From: Flavobacterium crocinum
GTDB taxonomy: Bacteria; Bacteroidota; Bacteroidia; Flavobacteriales; Flavobacteriaceae
Length of the DNA stretch: 64,000 nucleotides
Assembly: GCF_003122385.1 (NCBI RefSeq)
Contig: NZ_CP029255.1
Coordinates: 1,674,001-1,738,000 of the forward strand
Direction: 5' to 3'
Below are positions 34,923-44,166 of this stretch, piece after piece; the stretch's first letter is position 1; each line of letters starts with the position of its first letter. The notes below the pieces were generated by a model that did no database searches, had not been told where the DNA came from, and saw nothing but the letters and a program-made list of their open reading frames with translations. The translations under genes and the position numbers were made by a program.

Positions 34923-35681
34923 TTACTTAAAGGGAATTTGAACAGCGTAAGTGGAGCGAACAATTCGATTTTTTCGTTTACCGGGAATCCACTTTGGCGT
35001 TTTTTCTAAAACTCCAAGAATGTCTTTTTCGCTTGCTGAAGTTGTATTTTTAAGGATGTTAAAATTACTAAGACTTCCGTCGCCTTCAATTACAAATAAA
35101 AGGGATATTTCTCCTTGTTTTGCAGTGATAAGTTTTCTTGAAAAATTAGATTTGAATTTTTTTATTCCGTTTTTTGGTAAAGATGCAACGTCTAAATCAC
35201 TTGAATTGTAAATAATTCCGTACTGTCCGGATTGAGGTTCTTCAGAATGTTCTTCGGCATTTAATTTGTTTACAGGCGTCAAAATAACTCCGGTAGTAAC
35301 GTGTTGCTCTGGTTTGACATCTTCTACAACTTCAACGTTATCTATTTTTTGTTTATTTCCGTCCTTGTCCTGACAGCTAAAGAGTGTAGTGCCCATAGTA
35401 ATAAAGAGTGCTAATAAAAACATTTTACGATAATGGATTTGGCTGTATACTATTTGAGACGGAATCTGAATATTTATTTTACCTAACTGTTCATTTTTAA
35501 GTCTTCCACAAACATTTTTGTGCGAACTAAAATACTGTTGAATTTCCTCCGGAAGCATTGACGTAAAATCCACAACCGTTTTAGAACAGCTCATACAGAA
35601 ACGGCCATTATCTTTTGGCGTCATTTCATCCCAATTTTCATGGCATGGTTCAGGAATTGTTATTTTGTAATTTCTTTCCAT
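34923..35681 (-). CDS. TonB C-terminal domain protein with Cys-rich N-terminus, copy 2
   Basis: This 252-residue paralogue of the next gene keeps the cysteine module (C13, C29, C32, C58), the hydrophobic segment and the internal LFSC at C103. Its C-terminal part is shorter and more diverged but still ends with a TonB-like LEKTPKWIPGKRKNR. The linker lacks the Pro run. The N-terminal 110 residues are far better conserved between the pair than the rest, which suggests that this module carries the shared function. Confidence 0.72.
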   Translation of the reverse strand: MERNYKITIPEPCHENWDEMTPKDNGRFCMSCSKTVVDFTSMLPEEIQQYFSSHKNVCGRLKNEQLGKINIQIPSQIVYSQIHYRKMFLLALFITMGTTLFSCQDKDGNKQKIDNVEVVEDVKPEQHVTTGVILTPVNKLNAEEHSEEPQSGQYGIIYNSSDLDVASLPKNGIKKFKSNFSRKLITAKQGEISLLFVIEGDGSLSNFNILKNTTSASEKDILGVLEKTPKWIPGKRKNRIVRSTYAVQIPFK

Positions 35682-35742
35682 TATTCAAATTTCAGAATTT
35701 AAATGTAATAAAAATAAAGTGTAAAGTTCTATTTTTGCAACT

Positions 35743-36186
35743 ATGATAAATCCTTTCACTGACGAATATTTCATGAAAAAAGCTTTACAGGAAGCCGAAG
35801 AAGCCTTTGAAAAAGGTGAAATTCCTGTTGGAGCTGTTATTGTGGTTGCAGATAAAGTTATTGCAAGAAGTCATAACTTAACAGAATTGCTAAATGATGT
35901 AACAGCTCATGCTGAAATGCAGTCTATAACGGCAGCTGCAAATTTTCTGGGAGGGAAATATTTAAAAGATTGTACGCTTTACGTTACGCTTGAACCTTGC
36001 CAGATGTGTGCAGGCGCTTTATATTGGAGCCAGATTTCTAAAATTGTTTTTGGTGCAAGAGACGAACAGCGCGGTTTTATCAATATGGGAACCAAACTAC
36101 ACCCAAAAACGACTGTGGTTTCGGGCGTAATGGCTAACGAAGCTGCGGATTTAATGAAACGCTTTTTTCTGGAAAGAAGAAAATAA
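35743..36186 (+). CDS. tadA: tRNA-specific adenosine deaminase
   Basis: This 147-residue deaminase converts A34 of tRNA-Arg to inosine. Zinc ligands and the proton-shuttle Glu are HAE (residues 56-58) and PCQMC (C86, C89). The N-terminal ALQEAEEAFEKGEIPVGAV is standard. TATTTTTG at 35730-35737 is only six bases before the ATG, so the mRNA may have little or no leader. Confidence 0.93.
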   Translation: MINPFTDEYFMKKALQEAEEAFEKGEIPVGAVIVVADKVIARSHNLTELLNDVTAHAEMQSITAAANFLGGKYLKDCTLYVTLEPCQMCAGALYWSQISKIVFGARDEQRGFINMGTKLHPKTTVVSGVMANEAADLMKRFFLERRK

Positions 36187-36197
36187 TACTAATTATC

Positions 36198-36830
36198 ATG
36201 ACGGATTTCTCAACAATAAAAAAGCTTTTTAATATTACCGAATCTAATGGATTTAGCTCAAATGAGATTCAAACGATAAAAGATATTTTTGGAAAGCTTC
36301 CAGAAGTTTTCATTGATTATTATACTGAATTGGGTAAAATCGAAAATCTAAATAATACACAGGATTCTTTAAACAAACCAGATCAATTTCAATATTTTAA
36401 ACATAATGATTATTTGATTTTTTATTGTGAGAATCAAAGAGTTTGTGTGTGGGGAATTCATAAGGATGATTTGTCACATCCAAATCCTCCTGTTTACATG
36501 AGTCATGATGAAAAAGAGTGGAAAAAAGAAACCGAAACTTTAATGGATTTCTTTATAGCGATGGCTTTTCTTCAGGCTGGTTTTGCTCTAGAATTTAATT
36601 CGGAGTGTTTTTATGAAATAGAGGATAATGAATTGGCTTTTATTAAAGAGAATTTTAAAAATAAAGGCGTGTCTTTTAAACAGTGGGCGGAAGGAATTAA
36701 TTTCTACGGAAATAACGATGATGATGTAATTGTAATAATGAGTGATTATCAAGTTTTTTATTCGTCGGCAAGTCAGGAACATTTTGATGAGCTGGATGAA
36801 GTTTTATCAAAACTTGGAACAGAGCTTTAA
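36198..36830 (+). CDS. SUKH (SMI1/KNR4-like) superfamily protein
   Basis: This 210-residue protein has the SUKH outline: LPEVFIDYYTELG near residue 35, then DYLIFYCENQRVCVWGI near 77. No membrane segment or signal is present. Many bacterial SUKH proteins are immunity proteins against secreted toxins, often as lone genes. No toxin is seen here. It follows tadA by 11 bases and may share its transcript. Confidence 0.65.
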   Translation: MTDFSTIKKLFNITESNGFSSNEIQTIKDIFGKLPEVFIDYYTELGKIENLNNTQDSLNKPDQFQYFKHNDYLIFYCENQRVCVWGIHKDDLSHPNPPVYMSHDEKEWKKETETLMDFFIAMAFLQAGFALEFNSECFYEIEDNELAFIKENFKNKGVSFKQWAEGINFYGNNDDDVIVIMSDYQVFYSSASQEHFDELDEVLSKLGTEL

Positions 36831-36838
36831 AAATTCTT

Positions 36839-37372
36839 TTAAAACAAATATCCTCCCATATAGACGCATATAAATATCATAAAGCAATTAAAACAAACTA
36901 TATTGTAAAATGTGTTTTCTGAAAAGCCTTTTTTAGAAAGTAGTATTTTTATACTTATTCCCAATGAAATAAGAAGTATAAGACAGGTGTAAAATTGAAT
37001 TCCATTAATACTTAAACCGTTAGAAAGTACATAATAATAATTTTTTGTTTGTGACTTTACCTTTGTTACAGATTTAAAGAATAAAGAAGTTTCAATTACA
37101 ATATTATTTTCGTCAATGAATTCTTTTGCTGTAGAAAAAGTAAATCCTTTTTGTGTAAAAAAATGATAAGAAACTTTCTCTTTGGATTTCCCTGAAGTTC
37201 GAACTGCATAATGAGTAATTACATCATTCGTCCGTGAAACAGGTAATACATAATAATCTGTAAAAGCAATTAAAACAAAAAATGCTATTGTGCCCAAAAG
37301 ATATACAATTACATTTTTGTTTTTTAAAATAAATTCATTCTCGAAAGAATATTGATTTGAATTCGTAGGCAT
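36839..37372 (-). CDS. Hypothetical membrane protein
   Basis: I do not recognise this 177-residue protein. It has a hydrophobic segment at about residues 17-40 (VIVYLLGTIAFFVLIAF), an exported or looped middle of about 70 residues, and two C-terminal helices (TCLILLISLGISIKILL and FNCFMIFICVYMG). It converges on the SUKH gene with only eight bases between stops. Confidence 0.6.
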   Translation of the reverse strand: MPTNSNQYSFENEFILKNKNVIVYLLGTIAFFVLIAFTDYYVLPVSRTNDVITHYAVRTSGKSKEKVSYHFFTQKGFTFSTAKEFIDENNIVIETSLFFKSVTKVKSQTKNYYYVLSNGLSINGIQFYTCLILLISLGISIKILLSKKGFSENTFYNIVCFNCFMIFICVYMGGYLF

Positions 37373-37585
37373 TCTTATTTTAATTTAAAAATGTGAATAT
37401 AATATTTTAGCAATTTGTTTTTGCAAAACTTCAACAAAAGTTAAATAAAAAAATCAAAGAATTTTCTTCTTAAAGAAATTGAAAAATACGTTACTTTTAT
37501 CCTAATTTAATTTGTATTTTGTTGTTATGACTTTTAGCAGCAAATCATATTTTTTTATTTGTTAACCAATTAATTCTAAATAAAA

Positions 37586-40500
37586 GTGAAAGTAAAAGGT
37601 TTGGTTCTCGTATTTTTCGTATTTTTTATTTTTCAATCCTGCGGCAGAAAATCGGCTGCCGATTTCAATTCGGATTTTTCATTATTCAAAGATTATATAA
37701 CCAGTTTCACAGGCGGAATTGTTTCCTCAGATTCTGATATCCGTGTGGTTTTGGCTTTTGATAAAAATGACTGGAAACCCAATCAGGAATTAGATGATGA
37801 TTTGTTCGATATTTCGCCAAGTGTGAGCGGAAAAGTCGTTGCGCTTTCGACCAATACCTTAGCTTTTATTCCGGAGAAAAAATTAAAACCGGGAACAGAA
37901 TATCAGGTTACTTTAAACTTAGATAAGCTGACTGCCCTTCCAAAAGAGAAAGAGGCAGCGCTTTCCAAATTCAATTTTACAGTTAAAACGGTAAAACAGG
38001 ATTTTACTATCAATACAGGCGATATTCAATCTTATAGCAAAGAATATCAATATTTAAACTGTGTTTTAAAAACAGCCGATAATATTGATTTGGAAACCGC
38101 TCAAAAATTGGTTGAAGCCAAACACAATGGAAATAATCTTAAAATTAAGTTTGAGAAAACAAACGGGCCAGCAAAAGAATTCCGTTTTATAATTGACAGT
38201 ATTCAGCGTCAATCTGAAGCTTCAAACTTGGAGATCATTTACGATGGAAGTGATTTTGATATTGACCAGAAAGGACAAATCGATTTTCCGATAACAAGTA
38301 TAAATGAATTTAAAGTCATAAAAGTTGAAGTTCCGGACGGAAACAATCAGCAGGTATTAATTAATTTCTCTGAGCCTTTAGAAAAAGGACAGGATTTTGC
38401 AGGATTAGTTTCGATTCAAAATACTAATAATCTTAAGTTTTCAACTCAAGGAAATTTACTGAAAGTATATTTTACCAATCAAAATGCGCCTAAAAAAGAA
38501 GAACCAGTTGCAGTGGCTGTTACAGAACCAGTTGCGGTTGCGGTAGATTCAGCTGCTGTTATGGTTGATTCGGCCGCAGTTGCAGTAGATTCAGCGGCCG
38601 CAGTTGTTGAGGATGCCGTTGAATATGTTCCGGATGAACAACCTGAACAAGTTGTAACAGGAGAATTGTTGCTTGAAGTTTTTGAAGGAATCGAAAGTCA
38701 ATACGGTAAAAAATTAGAATCAAATTATTCGGAGAAAATCTCTTTTGATCAGATAAAACCAAACGTTCGTTTTATTAAAAACGGAACAATTCTGCCAAGT
38801 TCAAATAATTTAAAACTGAATTTTGAAGCTGTAAATTTAAGTGCTATTGATGTAAAAGTTTATAAGATTTACAAAAACAATATTCTGCAGTTTCTTCAAT
38901 ACAATGAATTAAACGGTGGACAGAATCTCAAGAAAGTAGCGCAGCCAATTGCTAAAACCACTTTGAATTTAAAGGAAAGCACGCTCGTAAATCTGGCAAA
39001 ATGGAATATGTATGCTTTAGATTTATCTAAAATCATTAAACCAGAACCAGGAGCGATTTACAGAGTTGAGTTTGTTTATAAAAAGAAATATTCGCTTTAT
39101 AAATGTGAAACATCAGATAATAGTGAAGATGAAGCGGAGGAAGAAGAAGTTGATGAAAATGATGTAAACTACAGTGGAAACTCTTACGACGATTATTATT
39201 ACTACGATGATTACGATTGGAGAGAAAGTCAAGATCCTTGTACAGGTTCGTATTATTACAATGCGAGAATTGCAACCAATATTTTAGCTTCAGATTTAGG
39301 AGTTATTGCAAAAAGAGGCGAAAATAAATCGTATTTATTTGCTGTTAACAATATCGTTACAACAGAGCCGGTTTCAAACGCAAGAGTGGATTTATATAAT
39401 TTCCAACAACAGAAAATAGCAACTCAGGCCACGAGTAGTGAAGGAATTGCATCTTTCCAATTAGACAAATTCGCCTATTTTGCTATTGTCACTTTGGGAG
39501 ATCAGTCAACTTACGTGAAACTGGATGACGGACTTTCATTATCTGTCAGTAATTTTGATGTTGCGGGTGAGACTTTACAAAAAGGTTTAAAAGGTTTCAT
39601 CTATGGAGAAAGAGGCGTTTGGCGTCCGGGAGATAATTTGTATTTATCATTTATTCTGAATGATCAAGCGAATAAACTTCCGAAATCGCATCCAATTAAA
39701 TTTAGATTGAATGACCCGAATGGAAAAACAGTTTATCAAACCATTCAGAAAACAAACGATTTAAATCATTACTCTTTTATTGTACCAACCAATCAAGATG
39801 CACCAACAGGAAATTGGGAAGCAATGATAAGCGTTGGAGGAGCCAAGTTTTATAAGAGCATTAAAATCGAAACGATTAAGCCAAATCGTTTAAAAATTAA
39901 AAATACATTTAGCAGAAAAACACTTTCGGTTTCATATCCAAACACAGATAACCTTGAAGTGACTTGGCTTCATGGGGCTATTGCTAAGAATTTGAATGTA
40001 GAGATGCAGGCTAAATTCTCTCAGCAGGCAACCACTTTTAAAGGTTATGAAAAATTTAGTTTTGACGATTTAGCCCGTCAGTTTAGTACAGAAGAAATCA
40101 ATGTTTTCTCTGGTAAATTAAATGAAAGCGGAAAAGCTTCGGTAAATATTCAGCCGAGATTGCAAGGTCAGGCTCCGGGAATGTTGCGCGCTTCATTCAT
40201 GACAAAAGTATACGAAGAAGGCGGTGATTTTAGTACAGATGTGATGTCGACAACTTATTCACCATATAAAACTTATGTTGGACTTAAAACTCCTGAACTC
40301 AACAAATACAATATGCTTGAAACGAGAACAAATAATCGTTTTGAAGTAGTTACAGTTGATGAAAGCGGTAGACCAAAAGCCGTTAGAAATCTGGAAGTTA
40401 GAATTTATAAAGTAGACTGGAGATGGTGGTGGGATTCGTCAAGCGATAATTTATCGAATTACAATTCATCAAATTCAACAACAGCTTATAAATCTATTGT

Positions 40501-43270
40501 AATTAATACCAATTCAAGCGGGAAAGGAAGTTTCCAATTTGCTCTAACCGATGAAGAATGGGGACGTTATTTAATTCGTGTTGAAGATGGGGAAAGTGGA
40601 CACGCAACAGCCCTAACTGTAAACATCGACTGGCCAATCTGGTCTGGAAAAACACGAAACAGAGATGCTTCAACAGCCAATATGTTAGTTTTTTCTACAG
40701 ATAAAAAGAATTATGCGGTTGGAGAAAAAGCGCAGATTTCTTTCCCTTCCAGTGAAGGCGGACGTGCTTTGATTTCTGTTGAAAACGGATCCAGAGTGGT
40801 ACAGACCATTTGGGCAGAAACTCAAAAAGGAGAAACAAAAGTTGAGGTTCCAATTACAGGAGCAATGGCACCAAATGTATATTTTAATATTACATTATTA
40901 CAGCCACATGCTACAACCAAAAACGATTCGCCAATTCGTATGTATGGAATTGTTCCGATTGAAGTGGTGGATAAAAACACGATTTTGGCACCAACTCTGA
41001 ACATGCCAGATGTATTAAGACCTGAACAGCCTTTCACAGTAAAAGTGGGCGAAAAATCAGGTAAAGAAATGACCTATACTATTGCCGTTGTAGACGAAGG
41101 ACTTTTAGATTTAACCCGTTTTAAAACACCAAATGCATGGGATAGTTTTTATGTTCGCGAAGCACTTGGAGTAAAAACATGGGATATTTATGATGATGTA
41201 ATTGGCGCTTATGGCGGAAAAATAAATCAGATTTTCAGTATTGGTGGAGATCAGGATTTAGGTGGCGGAAAAGCTAAAAAAGCTAATCGTTTTAAACCAG
41301 TTGTATTATACTATGGTCCATTTAAATTAGGAAAAGGAGAAACAAAATCGCATGACTTAAAACTTCCAAAATATATTGGTTCTGTTAGAACAATGGTTGT
41401 AGCAGGAGAAGCAAATACAAGTGCTTATGGAAGTATTGAAAAAGCAACTCCTGTTAAGAGTCCACTAATGGTTTTAGCTTCGTTACCAAGAAAAATTTCG
41501 CCATCAGAAAAAGTAACACTTCCGGTAACGGTTTTTGCAACGGAAAACAAAATTAAAAATGTAACGATTCAGGTAAAAACCAGCAACGGATTAAAAGTAG
41601 CTGGAAGTGCGGTTCAAAAATTAAGTTTTGCACAGCCAGATGAGAAAATGGCTTATTTTAATTTGGTTGTTGGTTCTGCAACTGGGATTGCAAAAGTTCA
41701 GGTAATCGCAACATCTGGAAGCGAGAAATCAACTTATGATGTTGAAATCGATATGACGAACCCAAATCCAGTTACGAGTACTTTTACGGATGTTGTTTTA
41801 ACTCCAAATAGTCCCAAAACAATTTCATGGAAAACATTTGGTATTGCTGGAAGTAATAAAGCAAGGTTAGAAGTTTCATCTATGCCATCGATGAATTTGA
41901 ACGGAAGACTGCAGTTCTTAATTCAATACCCGCATGGTTGTGTAGAGCAGACTACTTCTTCGGTTTTCCCTCAATTGTATTTAAATGATGTGGCAGATAT
42001 TGATGCGAAACGAAAAGATTTAATTCAAAAAAATATTGCCGCAGGAATTGCCAGATTAGGAAATTTCCAATTGTCAAATGGTGGGTTGCCTTACTGGCAG
42101 GGGAATGCGGTTCCGGATGATTGGGGAACTTCTTATGCCGGACATTTCTTAATTGAAGCAGAGAAAAAAGGATATGTTTTGCCAATTAATTTCAAATCTA
42201 AATGGTTATCATATCAACAAAAAGAGGCGAAACAATGGCGTTTTGAGCAGAAGTACGGAAATGATTTAGCTCAGGCGTATCGTTTGTACACTTTAGCTTT
42301 AGCAGGAAATGCTGATTTATCGTCAATGAATAGACTTCGCGAGACAAAAGGAATTTCAAACGAAAGTATGCTTCGTTTGGCAGCGGCTTATGTTTTGGCA
42401 GGTCAGAAATCAGCCGGGCAGAATTTACTGTTGCGAACAAGCATTGATGGTTCTGATGGTTATAATTATTACTATTATGGTTCCAGTGAAAGAAACAGAG
42501 CAATGGCTTTGGAAACAATGTTACTTTTAGGGCAGCAGCAACAAGCATTTGCAATGGCTTCTAAGTTGGCTAAAGAAATGTCAGCTAATCAGTGGATGAG
42601 TACACAAACAACCGCTTATTGCTTGTATGCAATGTCGAAATTTGCCGTGAGCAATGGTCCAAAAGGAATCAATATTCAGTTTAGTAAAAACGGAAAAGGC
42701 GAGACGATAAACACAGGCAAATCGATTGCAGATCGTAGTTTGTCTGTAGCTTCTGGCACAAACAGTATTACTTTGAAAAACAATAAAAACAATACCGTTT
42801 ATGTTCGTGTATTGAATACAGGAATATTACCAATCGGACAAGAAAATGCAACGCAAAATGATGTTTCGGCAAGTATTGTATTCAAAAACAGAAAAGGAAG
42901 CGTAATCAATGTTTCCAGAATAAATCAGGGAACGGAGTTTGTTGCTGAGGTTACGATTAAAAACCAACGAAATGAAAGGGTTCAGAATGTAGCTTTATCG
43001 CAGATTCTGCCTTCAGGTTTTGAAATCGTAAACACTCGTTTCACAGATTACGGAGACGCTGTAAATAATATCGCTGATTATATTGATATTCGTGATGACA
43101 GAACGAATTTCTATTTTAGTCTGGCAAGCAGAGAAACAAAAGTTTTCAGAATATTGTTGAATGCATCATACTTAGGAAATTATTATTTACCAGGATTACA
43201 ATGCGAAGCGATGTATGATAATACATTCCTAGCCAGAACAAAAGGATTCTGGGTTGAGGTTGTGAAATAA
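37586..43270 (+). CDS. Alpha-2-macroglobulin family lipoprotein
   Basis: This 1894-residue protein is a bacterial alpha-2-macroglobulin. The signal peptide ends FQSC, so it is a lipoprotein (C19). Macroglobulin domains include the MG1/MG2 start and GERGVWRPGDNLYLSFILND. The thioester motif CVEQ is at C1452-Q1455, in PHGCVEQTTSS. Such proteins trap proteases in the periplasm and are usually paired with penicillin-binding protein 1C, as here. The start is GTG. Odd stretches are a VAVDSAA-type repeat near residues 308-345 and an acidic/tyrosine-rich run near 515-545. A RAYT gene lies between it and pbpC. Confidence 0.92.
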   Translation: MKVKGLVLVFFVFFIFQSCGRKSAADFNSDFSLFKDYITSFTGGIVSSDSDIRVVLAFDKNDWKPNQELDDDLFDISPSVSGKVVALSTNTLAFIPEKKLKPGTEYQVTLNLDKLTALPKEKEAALSKFNFTVKTVKQDFTINTGDIQSYSKEYQYLNCVLKTADNIDLETAQKLVEAKHNGNNLKIKFEKTNGPAKEFRFIIDSIQRQSEASNLEIIYDGSDFDIDQKGQIDFPITSINEFKVIKVEVPDGNNQQVLINFSEPLEKGQDFAGLVSIQNTNNLKFSTQGNLLKVYFTNQNAPKKEEPVAVAVTEPVAVAVDSAAVMVDSAAVAVDSAAAVVEDAVEYVPDEQPEQVVTGELLLEVFEGIESQYGKKLESNYSEKISFDQIKPNVRFIKNGTILPSSNNLKLNFEAVNLSAIDVKVYKIYKNNILQFLQYNELNGGQNLKKVAQPIAKTTLNLKESTLVNLAKWNMYALDLSKIIKPEPGAIYRVEFVYKKKYSLYKCETSDNSEDEAEEEEVDENDVNYSGNSYDDYYYYDDYDWRESQDPCTGSYYYNARIATNILASDLGVIAKRGENKSYLFAVNNIVTTEPVSNARVDLYNFQQQKIATQATSSEGIASFQLDKFAYFAIVTLGDQSTYVKLDDGLSLSVSNFDVAGETLQKGLKGFIYGERGVWRPGDNLYLSFILNDQANKLPKSHPIKFRLNDPNGKTVYQTIQKTNDLNHYSFIVPTNQDAPTGNWEAMISVGGAKFYKSIKIETIKPNRLKIKNTFSRKTLSVSYPNTDNLEVTWLHGAIAKNLNVEMQAKFSQQATTFKGYEKFSFDDLARQFSTEEINVFSGKLNESGKASVNIQPRLQGQAPGMLRASFMTKVYEEGGDFSTDVMSTTYSPYKTYVGLKTPELNKYNMLETRTNNRFEVVTVDESGRPKAVRNLEVRIYKVDWRWWWDSSSDNLSNYNSSNSTTAYKSIVINTNSSGKGSFQFALTDEEWGRYLIRVEDGESGHATALTVNIDWPIWSGKTRNRDASTANMLVFSTDKKNYAVGEKAQISFPSSEGGRALISVENGSRVVQTIWAETQKGETKVEVPITGAMAPNVYFNITLLQPHATTKNDSPIRMYGIVPIEVVDKNTILAPTLNMPDVLRPEQPFTVKVGEKSGKEMTYTIAVVDEGLLDLTRFKTPNAWDSFYVREALGVKTWDIYDDVIGAYGGKINQIFSIGGDQDLGGGKAKKANRFKPVVLYYGPFKLGKGETKSHDLKLPKYIGSVRTMVVAGEANTSAYGSIEKATPVKSPLMVLASLPRKISPSEKVTLPVTVFATENKIKNVTIQVKTSNGLKVAGSAVQKLSFAQPDEKMAYFNLVVGSATGIAKVQVIATSGSEKSTYDVEIDMTNPNPVTSTFTDVVLTPNSPKTISWKTFGIAGSNKARLEVSSMPSMNLNGRLQFLIQYPHGCVEQTTSSVFPQLYLNDVADIDAKRKDLIQKNIAAGIARLGNFQLSNGGLPYWQGNAVPDDWGTSYAGHFLIEAEKKGYVLPINFKSKWLSYQQKEAKQWRFEQKYGNDLAQAYRLYTLALAGNADLSSMNRLRETKGISNESMLRLAAAYVLAGQKSAGQNLLLRTSIDGSDGYNYYYYGSSERNRAMALETMLLLGQQQQAFAMASKLAKEMSANQWMSTQTTAYCLYAMSKFAVSNGPKGINIQFSKNGKGETINTGKSIADRSLSVASGTNSITLKNNKNNTVYVRVLNTGILPIGQENATQNDVSASIVFKNRKGSVINVSRINQGTEFVAEVTIKNQRNERVQNVALSQILPSGFEIVNTRFTDYGDAVNNIADYIDIRDDRTNFYFSLASRETKVFRILLNASYLGNYYLPGLQCEAMYDNTFLARTKGFWVEVVK

Positions 43271-43291
43271 AATTTATGTAGTTACAAGTAT

Positions 43292-43380
43292 CCTAACAGG
43301 TTTCCAAAACCTGTTAGGTATCATATTAAGTCTTTAGGAAAAGAAAAAACATACCTAAAAGGTTTTGAAAACCTGTTAAG
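43292..43380 (+). repeat. Inverted pair of 27-nt REP-like palindromes, left of RAYT
   Basis: The first (43292-43318) has arms CCTAACAGGTTT/AAACCTGTTAGG and TAT on both sides. The second (43354-43380) is degenerate, with ATA on both sides, so it is in the opposite orientation. Centres are 62 bases apart. Confidence 0.8.
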
Positions 43381-43400
43381 ATATTAAAAAGAATAAGATT

Positions 43401-43991
43401 GTGGAGAAGGACGTTTTTGAGGTAGGAAAATATTATCATGTCTATAACCGAGGAAATAATAGTGAGAATATTTTTATTGAAGAGAAAAATTACAATTACT
43501 TTCTGGAAAAGGTTAAAAAATATATTTTACCAATAGCAGATATTTATGCCTACTGTTTACTTAAAAACCATTTTCATATTGTTCTAAGAATTAAAGATAA
43601 AATTGATCTGCCTGAAAAGTTTAAAGAAAAAATTCACCTGCCATTTTCTAATTTATTTAATTCTTATTCTAAGAGTATAAACAAAGCTTATAATCGGACA
43701 GGAAGTTTATTTCAAGAGCATTTAGAGAGAAATAGAATAGAAAATGAAGAATATTTAAGGCAGTTAATTTTGTATGTTCATTTAAATCCAGTGAAGCATA
43801 AATTTTTAAAAGATTTCCAATCGTATAAGCATTCATCTTATTGCTCTTATTTATCTGATAAGCCAAGTAGTATTGATCGAGAGTTTATTATAGAATTATT
43901 CAACGATCTGGAAAATTTTATATTTTGCCATGATGAAAGAAAGTTGATTTATGAAGGTGTGCTTAGTGATGTAAATTTACTTGATCAATAG
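43401..43991 (+). CDS. REP-associated tyrosine transposase (RAYT, Y1/HUH family)
   Basis: This 196-residue protein is an IS200-like HUH transposase without IS ends. The HUH motif is HFH (H57, H59) in CLLKNHFHIVLRI. The N-terminal YYHVYNRGNN and the later EEYLRQLILYVHLNPVKHKF, with the probable catalytic tyrosine (Y118 or Y125), match the RAYT pattern. The start is GTG. Pairs of 27-nt palindromes flank the gene on both sides, and identical palindromes occur elsewhere in the window. That is the expected genomic signature of a RAYT and its REP substrate. It sits between the A2M and pbpC genes. Confidence 0.88.
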   Translation: MEKDVFEVGKYYHVYNRGNNSENIFIEEKNYNYFLEKVKKYILPIADIYAYCLLKNHFHIVLRIKDKIDLPEKFKEKIHLPFSNLFNSYSKSINKAYNRTGSLFQEHLERNRIENEEYLRQLILYVHLNPVKHKFLKDFQSYKHSSYCSYLSDKPSSIDREFIIELFNDLENFIFCHDERKLIYEGVLSDVNLLDQ

Positions 43992-44009
43992 AAAATTGGA
44001 TTCAACTAT

Positions 44010-44145
44010 CCTAACAGGTTTTAAAAACCTGTTAGGTATTTTATAGATATAGTGAAGTAATTTTTATTTTTTTTAGGAATAGAAAATGTTTTTTTCTTTT
44101 AGGAATGAATAAGGAATACCTAACAGGTTTTTAAAACCTGTTAGG
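44010..44145 (+). repeat. Inverted pair of 27-nt REP-like palindromes, right of RAYT
   Basis: Both copies (44010-44036 and 44119-44145) are perfect: arms of 13 bases, CCTAACAGGTTTT, around one base. The first has TAT flanks and the second ATA flanks, so they face each other. Confidence 0.85.
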
Positions 44146-44166
44146 ATACGAAACAATAAGATAATT

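Noticed and set aside
43271..44166. CRISPR array from the repeated palindromes
   Set aside because: Spacing is irregular, units are in inverted pairs, and no cas genes are present.
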